Shown piece after piece: positions 18,955 through 26,290 of a DNA stretch of 64,000 nucleotides. The notes beneath the pieces were generated by a model. That model was not told where the DNA came from and did no database searches. It saw only the letters and a program-made list of their open reading frames with translations. The translations under genes and the position numbers were made by a program. Origin of the DNA: Streptomyces mirabilis (GTDB lineage Bacteria; Actinomycetota; Actinomycetes; Streptomycetales; Streptomycetaceae); the NCBI RefSeq assembly GCF_039503195.1, contig NZ_JBCJKP010000001.1, forward strand, positions 9,176,001 to 9,240,000. Direction: 5' to 3'. Each line of letters begins with the position of its first letter. Positions within the stretch are counted from its first letter, which is position 1.

Positions 18955-20571
18955 TCAGCGACGGGTGAAGGTGCCCAGGCCGTCGTGGTCGAAGGCCTCG
19001 ACGGTCACCCGCGACGCCTTCGACCCGCCGGACCCCGGTGAACCCGGACCGACCTCGAAGGTCACCCCCGAGAGCCCGGTCGCGTTCTCGCCGACGGTCC
19101 GAAAAGCGAAGGTGTCGCCGTCGTAGTGGGTGAGCCGGAAGGTGGTGTGCTTCGGGCCCAGGCTCATGCTGAGCTCGCCGTGCGCGGCCGTGACGGTCAG
19201 CGGACCGTAGTAGGCGTTGTCGTAGGTGCCCGTGTACCTGTCGGCGGCGCGGGCCACGGCCCCGTTCCGCGGGGGTCTGGCGTAGTCGGTGGGGGAGCGG
19301 CCCTGCTGCTCCTGCTGCCGGTAGACCCGGTCGACCAGAGGCAGCCAGTCCGTCGTGGGCTTCCCGTGCTGGGCAATGTCGAAGAAGTTCAGCGCGACCG
19401 AGTCGGCGAGGCCCACCGGCGCCCCGTTGGTCAGGACGGTGATGCCGAGCTGCTCGCCGGGCAGCATCGTCACATTGGTGTTGGCGCCGAGTTCGAAGGC
19501 ACCGGAGTGGCTGAGGCGCAGCCGGCCCTGGTCGTCGTAGCCGACGTTCCAGCCGAGGCCGTAGAAGCCCGCGCGGCCGGCCGGGGCCTGCGGGGGCTGA
19601 GCGACGATCTCGGGCAGGTGAGTGCGCTCCAGCGGGGCGGCGGGGATGATCTGTCTGCCGTCCAGCTTCCCGTTCGCGAGTTGCAGTCGCATCCAGGTGG
19701 CCATGTCACGGGCCGTGGAGCTCGCGCCGCCCGCGGGCGACTGGGCGTCGGCGTCCCGGACGTACTTCGGCTGCCAGGTGCCGTCCGTGTTCTTCACATG
19801 GGTGACGGCCTTGTCCCTGGCCCGGTCGTAGTCGGAGAAGCGGGAGCTGGTGTTCTTCATGCCTGCGGGGCCGTACAGCGTGTCCTGGGAGAGCTTGTCC
19901 CAGGACGTGTCCTTCGCGTTCGCGACCGCCTGGGCCGCGGCGGTGACCCCGTAGTTGGTGTAGGCGTAACTGGCGCGGAACGGGCCGAGCGGCTCGTACT
20001 TCAGGTGGTCCAGGATGTAGGTCCGGTCGTAGCCGAGGTCCTCGAGGAGGTCACCGGAGTGGTCGGGCAGTCCGCTGCGGTGGGAGAAGAGGTCGGCGTA
20101 CGTGACGTGCGTCGTGACCCAGGGGTCCTTGAGGGCGAAGCCGGGCAGATGCGCCGCGACGGGGTCGTCCCAGGCGAGCGTCCTGCCGCCGACGACCCCC
20201 GCGACCACGGTCGAGGCCAGCGGCTTGGACAAGGACGCGAGCTGGAAGACGGTGTCCGGGTCGACGGCCCCGGACCGTCCGACCCGACGCTCGCCGAAGC
20301 CCTTGAGATGGACCACGCGGCCCTTGTGGACGACGGCCACGGCGACGCCGGGGACGCCGGTCCTCTTCATGGCGTCCCGCACGATGCCGTCGAGCTTGCC
20401 GACGGCATCGTCCACCTTGGCCTGGGTGAGCTGCGGGGGCGGCTGGGGAGGCGGGGCCGCCGCGACGGCGGAAGGGGTGTGGCCCGCGCCGAGCAGGGAG
20501 GCCGCGGCGGCTGCGATCAGCACCGCGCATCGGTGGTGTCCCGCCCGTCGCCGCACACCCATGGTCACCAT
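18955..20571 (-). CDS. Secreted serine hydrolase, beta-lactamase/DD-peptidase (class C) family
   Basis: A 538-residue exported enzyme. A signal peptide (VLIAAAAASLLGAGHTPSAVAAA) covers about residues 17-39. The S-x-x-K motif is Ser113-Leu-Ser-Lys116, the Y-x-N motif is Tyr204-Thr-Asn206, and HSGAFELG occupies the place of the KTG triad as in class C-like esterases and DD-peptidases. A ~120-residue C-terminal beta-rich domain (YTGTYDNAYYGPLTV) resembles the lipocalin-like tail of many such hydrolases. The substrate could be a D-amino-acid peptide or an ester. Several in-frame starts exist (GTG/ATG within the first four codons). Confidence 0.83.
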   Translation of the reverse strand: MVTMGVRRRAGHHRCAVLIAAAAASLLGAGHTPSAVAAAPPPQPPPQLTQAKVDDAVGKLDGIVRDAMKRTGVPGVAVAVVHKGRVVHLKGFGERRVGRSGAVDPDTVFQLASLSKPLASTVVAGVVGGRTLAWDDPVAAHLPGFALKDPWVTTHVTYADLFSHRSGLPDHSGDLLEDLGYDRTYILDHLKYEPLGPFRASYAYTNYGVTAAAQAVANAKDTSWDKLSQDTLYGPAGMKNTSSRFSDYDRARDKAVTHVKNTDGTWQPKYVRDADAQSPAGGASSTARDMATWMRLQLANGKLDGRQIIPAAPLERTHLPEIVAQPPQAPAGRAGFYGLGWNVGYDDQGRLRLSHSGAFELGANTNVTMLPGEQLGITVLTNGAPVGLADSVALNFFDIAQHGKPTTDWLPLVDRVYRQQEQQGRSPTDYARPPRNGAVARAADRYTGTYDNAYYGPLTVTAAHGELSMSLGPKHTTFRLTHYDGDTFAFRTVGENATGLSGVTFEVGPGSPGSGGSKASRVTVEAFDHDGLGTFTRR

Positions 20572-20600
20572 TGAACGCGCGCTGTCAGGGTTTGTCCTGC

Positions 20601-20680
20601 GGAGACCCGCGGAGACCCGCGGAGGTCGGGCGGGAGCCGGGCCCGAGCTGGTCGGAGCCGGTGGGAGCCGGTGGGAGCCG
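20601..20680. repeat. Two sets of 10-bp tandem repeats upstream of the serine hydrolase
   Basis: GGAGACCCGC occurs twice back to back (20601-20620) with a third degenerate copy. GTSGGAGCCG occurs three times at 20651-20680. Both sets lie in the 118-base gap between the SDR and the serine hydrolase. Confidence 0.5.
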
Positions 20681-20689
20681 ACACGGCCG

Positions 20690-21490
20690 TTATGCGTCGG
20701 GCGCGCGCGTCCGCAGGCGTTCGTGGACGGTGTCGGCGGGGGAGTGCGCGGACCGGACCCGGGTCCCTCCGTCGACCAGCAGATCGGCGCCCGTGATCCA
20801 CCCGGCCGCGTCCGAGGCCAGCCAGACCACCGCCCGCGCGATGTCCTCGGGCCGGCCGATCCGGCCCAGCGGGAGCCCCGCGCCGATCTCGTCCTCGGCG
20901 TTCTCCCAGACGAACCGGGCCATCTCGGTGCGGACGAGTCCCGGGGAGACGGAGTTCACCCGCACCTTCGGGGCGAGTTCGCCGGCGAGCTGCTGGGTGA
21001 GGTGGAGGAGGGCCGCCTTGCTGGTGCCGTACGCCCCCACGTTCGGCCCCACATGCCCGGCGCCCTCCGTGCACACGTTCACGACCGCGCCGCCGTGCTC
21101 GCTCATCCAGGCCCGCCAGGCACACTGCACCAACCGCAGCGGGGCCTCCACGTTGACGGTGAACGCCTCGCGCCAGCGGTCCGGATCGGCGTCCATGAGC
21201 GGGCCGTACGGCTGGTTGGTCGCGGCGTTGTTCACCACGACGTCGATGCGCCCGAACTCCCGCAGCGCCAGCTCGGTCAGCTTCCGCAGATGCGCCGGAT
21301 CGGCCACCGAGCCCGCGAGTCCGACGCCGCCGAGCCGTTCGGCGGCCCGGCCCACCGCGTCCGGGTCCCGGGCCGTCACACACACCCGCGCCCCCGCTCG
21401 GGAGAGCTCCTCGGCGACGGCGAGACCGATCCCGCGCGAGGCCCCGGTGACGATGGCGCTCCTGCCCTCAAGCCCGTACGGCGTCGTCAT
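20690..21490 (-). CDS. SDR-family oxidoreductase
   Basis: A 266-residue classical short-chain dehydrogenase. The cofactor loop is TGASRGIG (residues ~15-22), NNAATN is the NNAG-type motif, and YGTSK supplies the catalytic Tyr and Lys. Thirteen residues before that Tyr, where the catalytic Ser normally lies, the sequence reads CTEG, giving Thr; activity may be retained but weaker. IGRPEDIARAVVWLASDAAGWITG is the usual C-terminal block. An FabG-like ketoreductase of unknown substrate. ATG 21490 lies 26 bases downstream (minus sense) of the HD-like gene's stop, and the two are probably co-transcribed. Confidence 0.85.
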   Translation of the reverse strand: MTTPYGLEGRSAIVTGASRGIGLAVAEELSRAGARVCVTARDPDAVGRAAERLGGVGLAGSVADPAHLRKLTELALREFGRIDVVVNNAATNQPYGPLMDADPDRWREAFTVNVEAPLRLVQCAWRAWMSEHGGAVVNVCTEGAGHVGPNVGAYGTSKAALLHLTQQLAGELAPKVRVNSVSPGLVRTEMARFVWENAEDEIGAGLPLGRIGRPEDIARAVVWLASDAAGWITGADLLVDGGTRVRSAHSPADTVHERLRTRAPDA

Positions 21491-21515
21491 CCGCGTACCG
21501 TCTCATGACGGACCG

Positions 21516-21971
21516 TCAGTCAACAGCCCCGAGCCGCGAGTGCTGCGCCGCCACCAGCTCCAGCACCGTGCGCCAGTCCTCCAGAACCCCGGCGTGGAGA
21601 CCGGGGACCCTGCCCGACTCGTCCGCGTGGCGCAGGCTCAGCACGTCGTCGGCGTCCGCGTCGTCGGCCCATCCGCCGGCGTGCAGACCGACGAGCCGGG
21701 AGACCCGCTCGCCGAGCAGCGGCCGGACCAGGTCCGCCGCCAGGTCGGTGTGTCCGGCCGTGTCGCCGGGCCGCAGCAGTTGCCCTACGGCGTGGACCAG
21801 GCCCGCCACCTGTAGTTCCTTGTCCGCGGGACGACTTCGGCGCAGGAGCGCGGCGGTCTGTAGGGCGTGGTCGTGCAGATCCACTCGGCCGCCACAGCGG
21901 CCCGGGGTGTCCCGGGCGCCCCGGCAGGCGTGCAGCAGATCCATCAGCTCCTCGACGCTGCGCAGCTCCAT
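21516..21971 (-). CDS. HD-domain-like small protein (degenerate metal site)
   Basis: A 151-residue helical protein resembling HD-superfamily oxygenase/phosphohydrolase-like proteins: HDHALQTAALLRR gives the first His, and LQVAGLVHAVGQLL aligns with the family's LLHDIG block. The Asp of that HD pair is Ala here, so the dinuclear metal site is probably broken or altered. SLRHADESG near the C-terminus could supply a later Asp ligand (family pattern H/R-x-AD-x-A). Two adjacent copies of CGGGAGGACT precede the start, giving a doubled RBS. The function is unknown; it may act with the downstream SDR. Confidence 0.65.
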   Translation of the reverse strand: MELRSVEELMDLLHACRGARDTPGRCGGRVDLHDHALQTAALLRRSRPADKELQVAGLVHAVGQLLRPGDTAGHTDLAADLVRPLLGERVSRLVGLHAGGWADDADADDVLSLRHADESGRVPGLHAGVLEDWRTVLELVAAQHSRLGAVD

Positions 21972-21976
21972 GCGTC

Positions 21977-21996
21977 AGTCCTCCCGAGTCCTCCCG
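21977..21996 (-). repeat. Tandem 10-bp duplication of the RBS before the HD-like gene
   Basis: AGTCCTCCCG is repeated exactly at 21977-21986 and 21987-21996. On the coding (minus) strand this places two GGGAGGACT Shine-Dalgarno stretches in a row before ATG 21971. Confidence 0.7.
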
Positions 21997-22077
21997 CGGG
22001 AAAAAGCCGTTTCCGGACGCCAGCAGATCATGGCTGCCTTGCGAATCGGCCAACGGGACCTGAACTGCGCGCCGTGT

Positions 22078-23382
22078 TCAGTGGTGGCCGTGGCCTTCGG
22101 CCCCCGGAGTCCCGTGGCCGTGGCCTTCGGCCCCCGGAGTCCCGTGCCCGTGGCCTTCGGCCCCCGGAGTCCCGTGCCCGTGGCCCCCCGGCGCGGGTGC
22201 GCCGTGGTGGTGGCCTTCCGCCCCGGCAGTCCCGTGCCCGTGGCCGTCCGGCTCCGGTGCCCCGCCCATCATCCGCAGCATCGCCGGGCCGCCCGTGCGC
22301 AGGAACCGCCACACCAGGGCCGCCGCCAGCAGCAGGAAGGCGATGTTGAGCCAGGTCGTGTAGTTCCAGGAGACGCCCTCCATGGGGATCGTCGCGTCGG
22401 CCTGGTCGGGGATGAGCCCGAGGCCGCCGAAGAGGAACTCCACGACGTATCCGGCGAGCACCATGGCGGCGTAGAAGGTGACCAGGAGGAAGCCGGTCAT
22501 CCGGAGTCCGTAGTACTTCCGGTAGATGTTCAGGATCGGCAGGATCAGCAGGTCGGCGAAGATGAACGCGACCACACCGCCGAAGCTGATCCCGCCCTTC
22601 CACAGCACGACGGCCAGCGGCACGTTGCCGATGGAGCAGACGAACGAGGCGATCGCCACGAGCGGGCCGACCAGGGGGCCGATCAGCTTCGCGGCGAGCG
22701 GATGGCCGTCCAGGAAGAGGGACTGCCAGAACGCGTCGGGCACCCAGGCCGCGATCGCGCCCGCGATCAGCAGACCGATCACCAGGTCGCGCAGGATCGC
22801 CGCCCACTCCATGACGAACACGTGTGCGACAGAGGTGTAGCCCTCACGCGAGAGCAGCCGCCGCACGAACGAGCCCTCCGTCTGGATCGACATGTCCATC
22901 GCGGCATGCCCTTCCATCGACCCGGCGAGCCCGCGCTCCGCCTGCTCCCGGGCCTCGCGCAACAGCCGTTCGCGCAGAAAGATCCGGAAGAGCACGGCCA
23001 GTGCCACGATCATGATCGGGCCGCCGACGAACTCGGCGACCGTGAACTGCCAGCCCATCAACAGGGCGAGGATCACGCCGAGTTCGACGACCAGATTGGT
23101 GGAGGCGATCTCGAACGCCATCGCCGCGGTGAAGTTCGCGCCCTTGCGGAACAGCGAGCGCGCCAGCGCGACGGCCGCGTACGAACAGGACGAGGAAGCC
23201 GCGCCGAGCCCCGCGGCCAGCGTGAGGGTCCGCGGCCGGTCGTCACCGAGTATCCGCACGATCGTCGCGCGACGCACCACGGCCTGGACGACGGCGGAGA
23301 GGCCGAACCCCAGGATCAGCGCCCAGGTGATCTCCCAGGTCATCGACCCGGTGATGGACAGTGCGTGCAGGATCGCGTGCAT
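22078..23382 (-). CDS. Permease (DUF318/SO_0444-type) with His-rich repeat tail, likely metal efflux
   Basis: A 434-residue integral membrane protein with about eight to ten hydrophobic segments. The family's Cys-containing motifs are present: GLGAASSSCSYAAVALAR early and SFVCSIGNVPLA late, in symmetrical halves. The C-terminal ~65 residues are a histidine-rich repeat built from GHGHGTPGAE decapeptides, a likely metal-binding tail. A CsoR-type operator (23428-23444) lies 46 bases before the start, so copper-controlled expression and a role in copper (or related metal) handling are likely. The start may be GTG 23391 instead of ATG 23382; neither has a clear RBS. Confidence 0.8.
   Translation of the reverse strand: MHAILHALSITGSMTWEITWALILGFGLSAVVQAVVRRATIVRILGDDRPRTLTLAAGLGAASSSCSYAAVALARSLFRKGANFTAAMAFEIASTNLVVELGVILALLMGWQFTVAEFVGGPIMIVALAVLFRIFLRERLLREAREQAERGLAGSMEGHAAMDMSIQTEGSFVRRLLSREGYTSVAHVFVMEWAAILRDLVIGLLIAGAIAAWVPDAFWQSLFLDGHPLAAKLIGPLVGPLVAIASFVCSIGNVPLAVVLWKGGISFGGVVAFIFADLLILPILNIYRKYYGLRMTGFLLVTFYAAMVLAGYVVEFLFGGLGLIPDQADATIPMEGVSWNYTTWLNIAFLLLAAALVWRFLRTGGPAMLRMMGGAPEPDGHGHGTAGAEGHHHGAPAPGGHGHGTPGAEGHGHGTPGAEGHGHGTPGAEGHGHH
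22081..22260. repeat. 30-bp tandem repeats coding for GHGHGTPGAE
   Basis: Units at 22081, 22111 and 22141 are near-identical 30-mers (the third differs by one base), followed by degenerate copies to about 22260. They encode the His-rich tail of the permease. Confidence 0.88.
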
Positions 23383-23950
23383 CGGCCTCACTCTTTCCCG
23401 TCCGGCTTCCCCGATTCACACGGGACTATACCCCCTAGGGGTATCAGATGCCGTGTGGCGGCCGGGCGGGTCACGCCGGTTCAAGGTTCCGCAAAGACTT
23501 CGGAGGGTCGTCCCAACGGGAGGTCAAGGCTCCGCGGGTCGGCCCATCACCCCTGTTCGGGCCTCGGGTTGAGCCTTCCCGCCCTGGTCACGGGAGGTGT
23601 GCCGCTACGCCGAACGGGTGGTGCGCGAGGGGGGATACATCATCAAATAAGCCCAGATCGAGGGCCGATGGACACTGATCGACCCAAGACAGTTACCTCG
23701 TGTTTTCAGCCCCATCGAGCGGGCACCCGCTCATTTGGTTACCCTGTACCGGACGGACAGCCTGCAGGGGTTCCACCCACACCCACGGTCCGTCCCGGGA
23801 CAGCCGGTCACCACGGACTGCTCTCACACGAGTTACCGGCGCCACCGCGTCCTTAACTGCCTTCGACTCAGACCCGAGGGGATGTCAGGCGACCGGAAGC
23901 AGTCTGGCCCTGTACGTCCCGAGGGTGACCCGACACATAAGGAGTGCGCG
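23383..23950. other. 568-base gene-poor region between permease and small peptide gene
   Basis: The CsoR-type operator sits at the left end. A 16-base palindrome GAGCGGG-CA-CCCGCTC is at 23717-23732. Open frames on the plus strand overlap each other in all frames and lack RBSs. No RNA gene was recognised. The right half presumably carries the promoter of the 57-residue peptide gene. Confidence 0.4.
23428..23444 (-). promoter_or_regulatory. CsoR-type copper-responsive operator
   Basis: ATACCCCCTAGGGGTAT: seven-base arms ATACCCC/GGGGTAT around a CTA core. This matches the known G/C-tract palindrome bound by actinobacterial CsoR repressors, which leave DNA when bound to Cu(I). It lies 46 bases upstream of the permease ATG, where it would overlap the promoter. 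Confidence 0.75.
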
Positions 23951-24124
23951 GTGACACCGGAGAAGACGAATCGCGATCAGCGCCCCAAGGAACGCACGGA
24001 GCGCGGAGGCCGGCCCGAGAAGAAGCTCGGCAGCCTCGACGTGTGGGCCAGGTCCGCCCCGATCCGCCTGGCGGGGTACGAGGACGACCTCGCCGAGCCC
24101 CACATCCTGCCCAGCGTGGACTGA
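23951..24124 (+). CDS. Small conserved-looking peptide, 57 residues, unknown function
   Basis: GTG 23951 is preceded by AAGGAG at 23939-23944 (6-base spacing), a very good RBS. The 57-residue product has a highly charged N-terminal half (Lys/Arg/Glu/Gln) and a C-terminal half KKLGSLDVWARSAPIRLAG followed by YEDDLAEPHILPSVD. There is no signal peptide, Cys or membrane segment. The split into a charged leader and a defined tail is reminiscent of small regulatory or precursor peptides, but no modifying enzyme is adjacent. I do not recognise the family. The gene is followed 59 bases later by a GNAT. Confidence 0.65.
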   Translation: MTPEKTNRDQRPKERTERGGRPEKKLGSLDVWARSAPIRLAGYEDDLAEPHILPSVD

Positions 24125-24183
24125 CCGCTCGCGGCGGGAGTCATCGCGAACGCTGACGGCATGGGCGTGCCAGACTCACGTCC

Positions 24184-24666
24184 ATGCTGATCAGAGAAGC
24201 CGCGGCCGACGACTGGCCGCGGATCTGGCCTTTCTGGCACCGGATCGTCGCCGCGGGTGAGACCTACACCTGGGACCCGGGCACCTCGGAGGAGGCGGCC
24301 CGGGCCCTGTGGATGGCACCGGGCAAGCGTGTGTACGTCGCCGAGGACACCACCGGAGCGGTCGTCGGCTCGGCCTACGTCACCCCCAACTACGGCGGCC
24401 CCGCCGCCCGCGTCGCCAACGCCGGATTCATGGTCGACCCCGACCGCGCCGGGCTCGGCATCGGGCGCGCGCTCGCCGAGCACATCCTCGCCGCGGCGAA
24501 GGCCGACGGCTATCGGGGCATGGTCTTCAACGCCGTCGTGGAGACCAATCCGGCCGTGAAGCTGTGGACCGCGCTCGGCTTCACGGTCCTCGGCACCGTG
24601 CCGGACGCCTACGAGCACCCCCGGCACGGGTGGGTGGGGCTGCACATCATGTACAAGGCGCTGTGA
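24184..24666 (+). CDS. GNAT-family N-acetyltransferase
   Basis: A 160-residue acetyltransferase. The acetyl-CoA loop is seen in VDPDRAGLGIGRALAEHIL (the R/Q-x-x-G-x-G/A pattern), preceded by the NAGFMV strand and followed by NAVVETNPAVKLWTALGFTVLGTVPDAYEHP, the usual C-terminal strand-loop. Similar proteins include phosphinothricin/methionine sulfone-type acetyltransferases, but the substrate is not determinable. ATG 24184 gives the family N-terminus MLIREAAADDW. Confidence 0.85.
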   Translation: MLIREAAADDWPRIWPFWHRIVAAGETYTWDPGTSEEAARALWMAPGKRVYVAEDTTGAVVGSAYVTPNYGGPAARVANAGFMVDPDRAGLGIGRALAEHILAAAKADGYRGMVFNAVVETNPAVKLWTALGFTVLGTVPDAYEHPRHGWVGLHIMYKAL

Positions 24667-24694
24667 AGCCCCGTGCTCCTAGGGACCGCGCCGC

Positions 24695-26038
24695 TCAGTC
24701 CAGTGGCGCCGTCCGTCGCCACGGCCGCAGTTCCTCCAACTGGCCTGCCAGCTCCAGGAGTTCGAGTTCGGATCCAGGGCGTCCGACCAGTTGTACGGCC
24801 GCCGGGGCCCCGCTCGGCAGGGTCCCGAACGGCACCGCCATCGCGGGCCACCCCGTGAGGTTCCACGGCGGTGTCAGGGGCGAGTAGTTGGTGTTGACCA
24901 GCACATTGCGCAGCCAGCCCCGCTTGTGCCACGGTGCGGCGGCCGGCCCCCGCCGAGCCAGTGCCGGGGTGAGCAGCACGTCGTGCTCCGTGAAGAACGG
25001 CTCCAGGCGCCCGCGCAGTTGCTCGCGACGCTCACCCGTGCGTACCCCGGCCACGAAGCGGCGCCCCACGGTGGCGTGCACCCGAGTCCGCCGGGCCAGC
25101 CGGCGCGGGTCGAGGTCCTCGGCGTCGACCGCCGTGCCCGCCGTCCAGTGCATCAGCGCGGCGGTGCCCAGCCAGTAGGGGTACGGCGGGTCGGCGGGCC
25201 GCACCTCGTGGCCCGCCCCGGCCAGCAACTCCGCGGCCTCCCGGGCCGCGTTCGCGTAAGGGCGGCCGACACCCACGCCGACCAGCGGACTGCGCACGGA
25301 GACGGCCACCTTGCGGACGAGGTTCCCCGAGGGGCGTATCGCCTCGGTGTCCGACAGGACCGCGAACATCAAACGGGCGTCCTCGACCGTGGTGGCGAGC
25401 GGCCCGTTCTCCGACATGCCGAACCAGTCGCCGTGACCGATGCCCGCCGGGATCGTGCCATGCCCCGGCTTGAGGCCGAGGATGCCGCAGTTCGCGGCCG
25501 GGATGCGCAGCGAACCCATCCCGTCGTTGCCCAGCGCGATCGGGACCATCCCGGCGGCGACCGCGGCCGCGCTGCCGCCCGAGGAGCCGCCCGCCGTGCG
25601 CGAGGTGTCCCAGGGGTTGCGGGCCGTGCCGTGCACACCCTCGGAGGTGCCGAAGACGCAGAGCTCGGGCACGTTGGTGAGGCCCACGACCACGGCGCCC
25701 GCCGCGCGCAGTCGCGCCACCGTCGGATGGTCGTGATCGGCGGGGGTGTCCGCGGTCGCGGCGGAGCCGATGCGGTTCGCCTCGCCGCGCACCGCGAGGT
25801 TGTCCTTGACGGCCACGGGCACCCCCGCGAGGGGGAGTTCGGCCAGGTCCGCGCGGTCGGCCAGCTCGTCGGCCTCCGCGAGGGCCGCCTCGGACCGTAC
25901 GACACGGAAGGCACCCACGCGCGCGTCGAGCCGGTCGATCCGCGCGAGGTGGTCGGCCACCACCTCGTGGGGCGTGGCCCGCTTCTCGCGTACGGCTGCG
26001 GCGATCTCGGTAGCGGTCCGGCCGACCCAGCTGGTCAC
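24695..26038 (-). CDS. Amidase (amidase-signature family)
   Basis: A 447-residue amidase. The Ser-cisSer-Lys triad parts are visible: Lys78 in VAVKDNLAV, the GGSSGGSAAAVAAG block (residues ~150-163), and the nucleophile Ser176 in GNDGMGSLRIPAANCGILGLKP. The second Gly of the usual GGSIR motif is Met here. It hydrolyses an amide of unknown identity. GAGGAG lies 8 bases before GTG 26038, which gives VTSWVGRTATEIAAAV and is preferred over the longer upstream frame. Convergent with the GNAT gene. Confidence 0.9.
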   Translation of the reverse strand: MTSWVGRTATEIAAAVREKRATPHEVVADHLARIDRLDARVGAFRVVRSEAALAEADELADRADLAELPLAGVPVAVKDNLAVRGEANRIGSAATADTPADHDHPTVARLRAAGAVVVGLTNVPELCVFGTSEGVHGTARNPWDTSRTAGGSSGGSAAAVAAGMVPIALGNDGMGSLRIPAANCGILGLKPGHGTIPAGIGHGDWFGMSENGPLATTVEDARLMFAVLSDTEAIRPSGNLVRKVAVSVRSPLVGVGVGRPYANAAREAAELLAGAGHEVRPADPPYPYWLGTAALMHWTAGTAVDAEDLDPRRLARRTRVHATVGRRFVAGVRTGERREQLRGRLEPFFTEHDVLLTPALARRGPAAAPWHKRGWLRNVLVNTNYSPLTPPWNLTGWPAMAVPFGTLPSGAPAAVQLVGRPGSELELLELAGQLEELRPWRRTAPLD

Positions 26039-26192
26039 GGGTGCTCCTCGGGGACAGGGGATTACTGGCGAGTACGAGGAGCACTGTGCCCGGCGGCGGG
26101 GTGCCGCGTCGAGAGCCGTCGCCCTTGGACATTCGGATCGGTCTTCTTGGACTTTCGCGCTCACGCTTGTCCGGTATCTCCGCAGAGTCGCA

Positions 26193-26205
26193 GATCATCC
26201 GATCA
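26193..26205. promoter_or_regulatory. Operator-like site 1, TCATCCGATCA
   Basis: A near-palindrome around CATC-C-GAT upstream of the fucosidase promoter. The core CATCCGAT recurs 73 bases downstream, close to seven helical turns. Confidence 0.4.
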
Positions 26206-26235
26206 CTTGCTCAACTTTCGCACCTACCCGCCCCA

Positions 26236-26264
26236 TTGACAGGATCTGGTGGCGCCTCAATCAT
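26236..26264 (+). promoter_or_regulatory. Promoter of the GH29-GH20-GH29 operon
   Basis: A perfect TTGACA -35 (26236-26241), a 17-base spacer and a -10 AATCAT (26259-26264, 4 of 6 matches), ending 26 bases before the fucosidase start. It is the best sigma-70-like (HrdB) match noticed in the window. Confidence 0.6.
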
Positions 26265-26266
26265 CA

Positions 26267-26279
26267 AACATCCGATGAA
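26267..26279. promoter_or_regulatory. Operator-like site 2, ACATCCGATGA
   Basis: A palindrome CATC-C-GATG just downstream of the -10 box, so a bound protein would block transcription start. It shares the CATCCGAT core with the site at 26193-26205. Confidence 0.5.
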
Positions 26280-26290
26280 TTGGAGCCGCT

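Noticed and set aside
22081..22260. CRISPR-like appearance of 30-bp repeats
   Set aside because: Units are contiguous without unique spacers and are in-frame coding for a His-rich tail.
23448..23935. Several overlapping short plus-strand open frames
   Set aside because: All three frames are open by composition; none has a good RBS or a sensible protein pattern.
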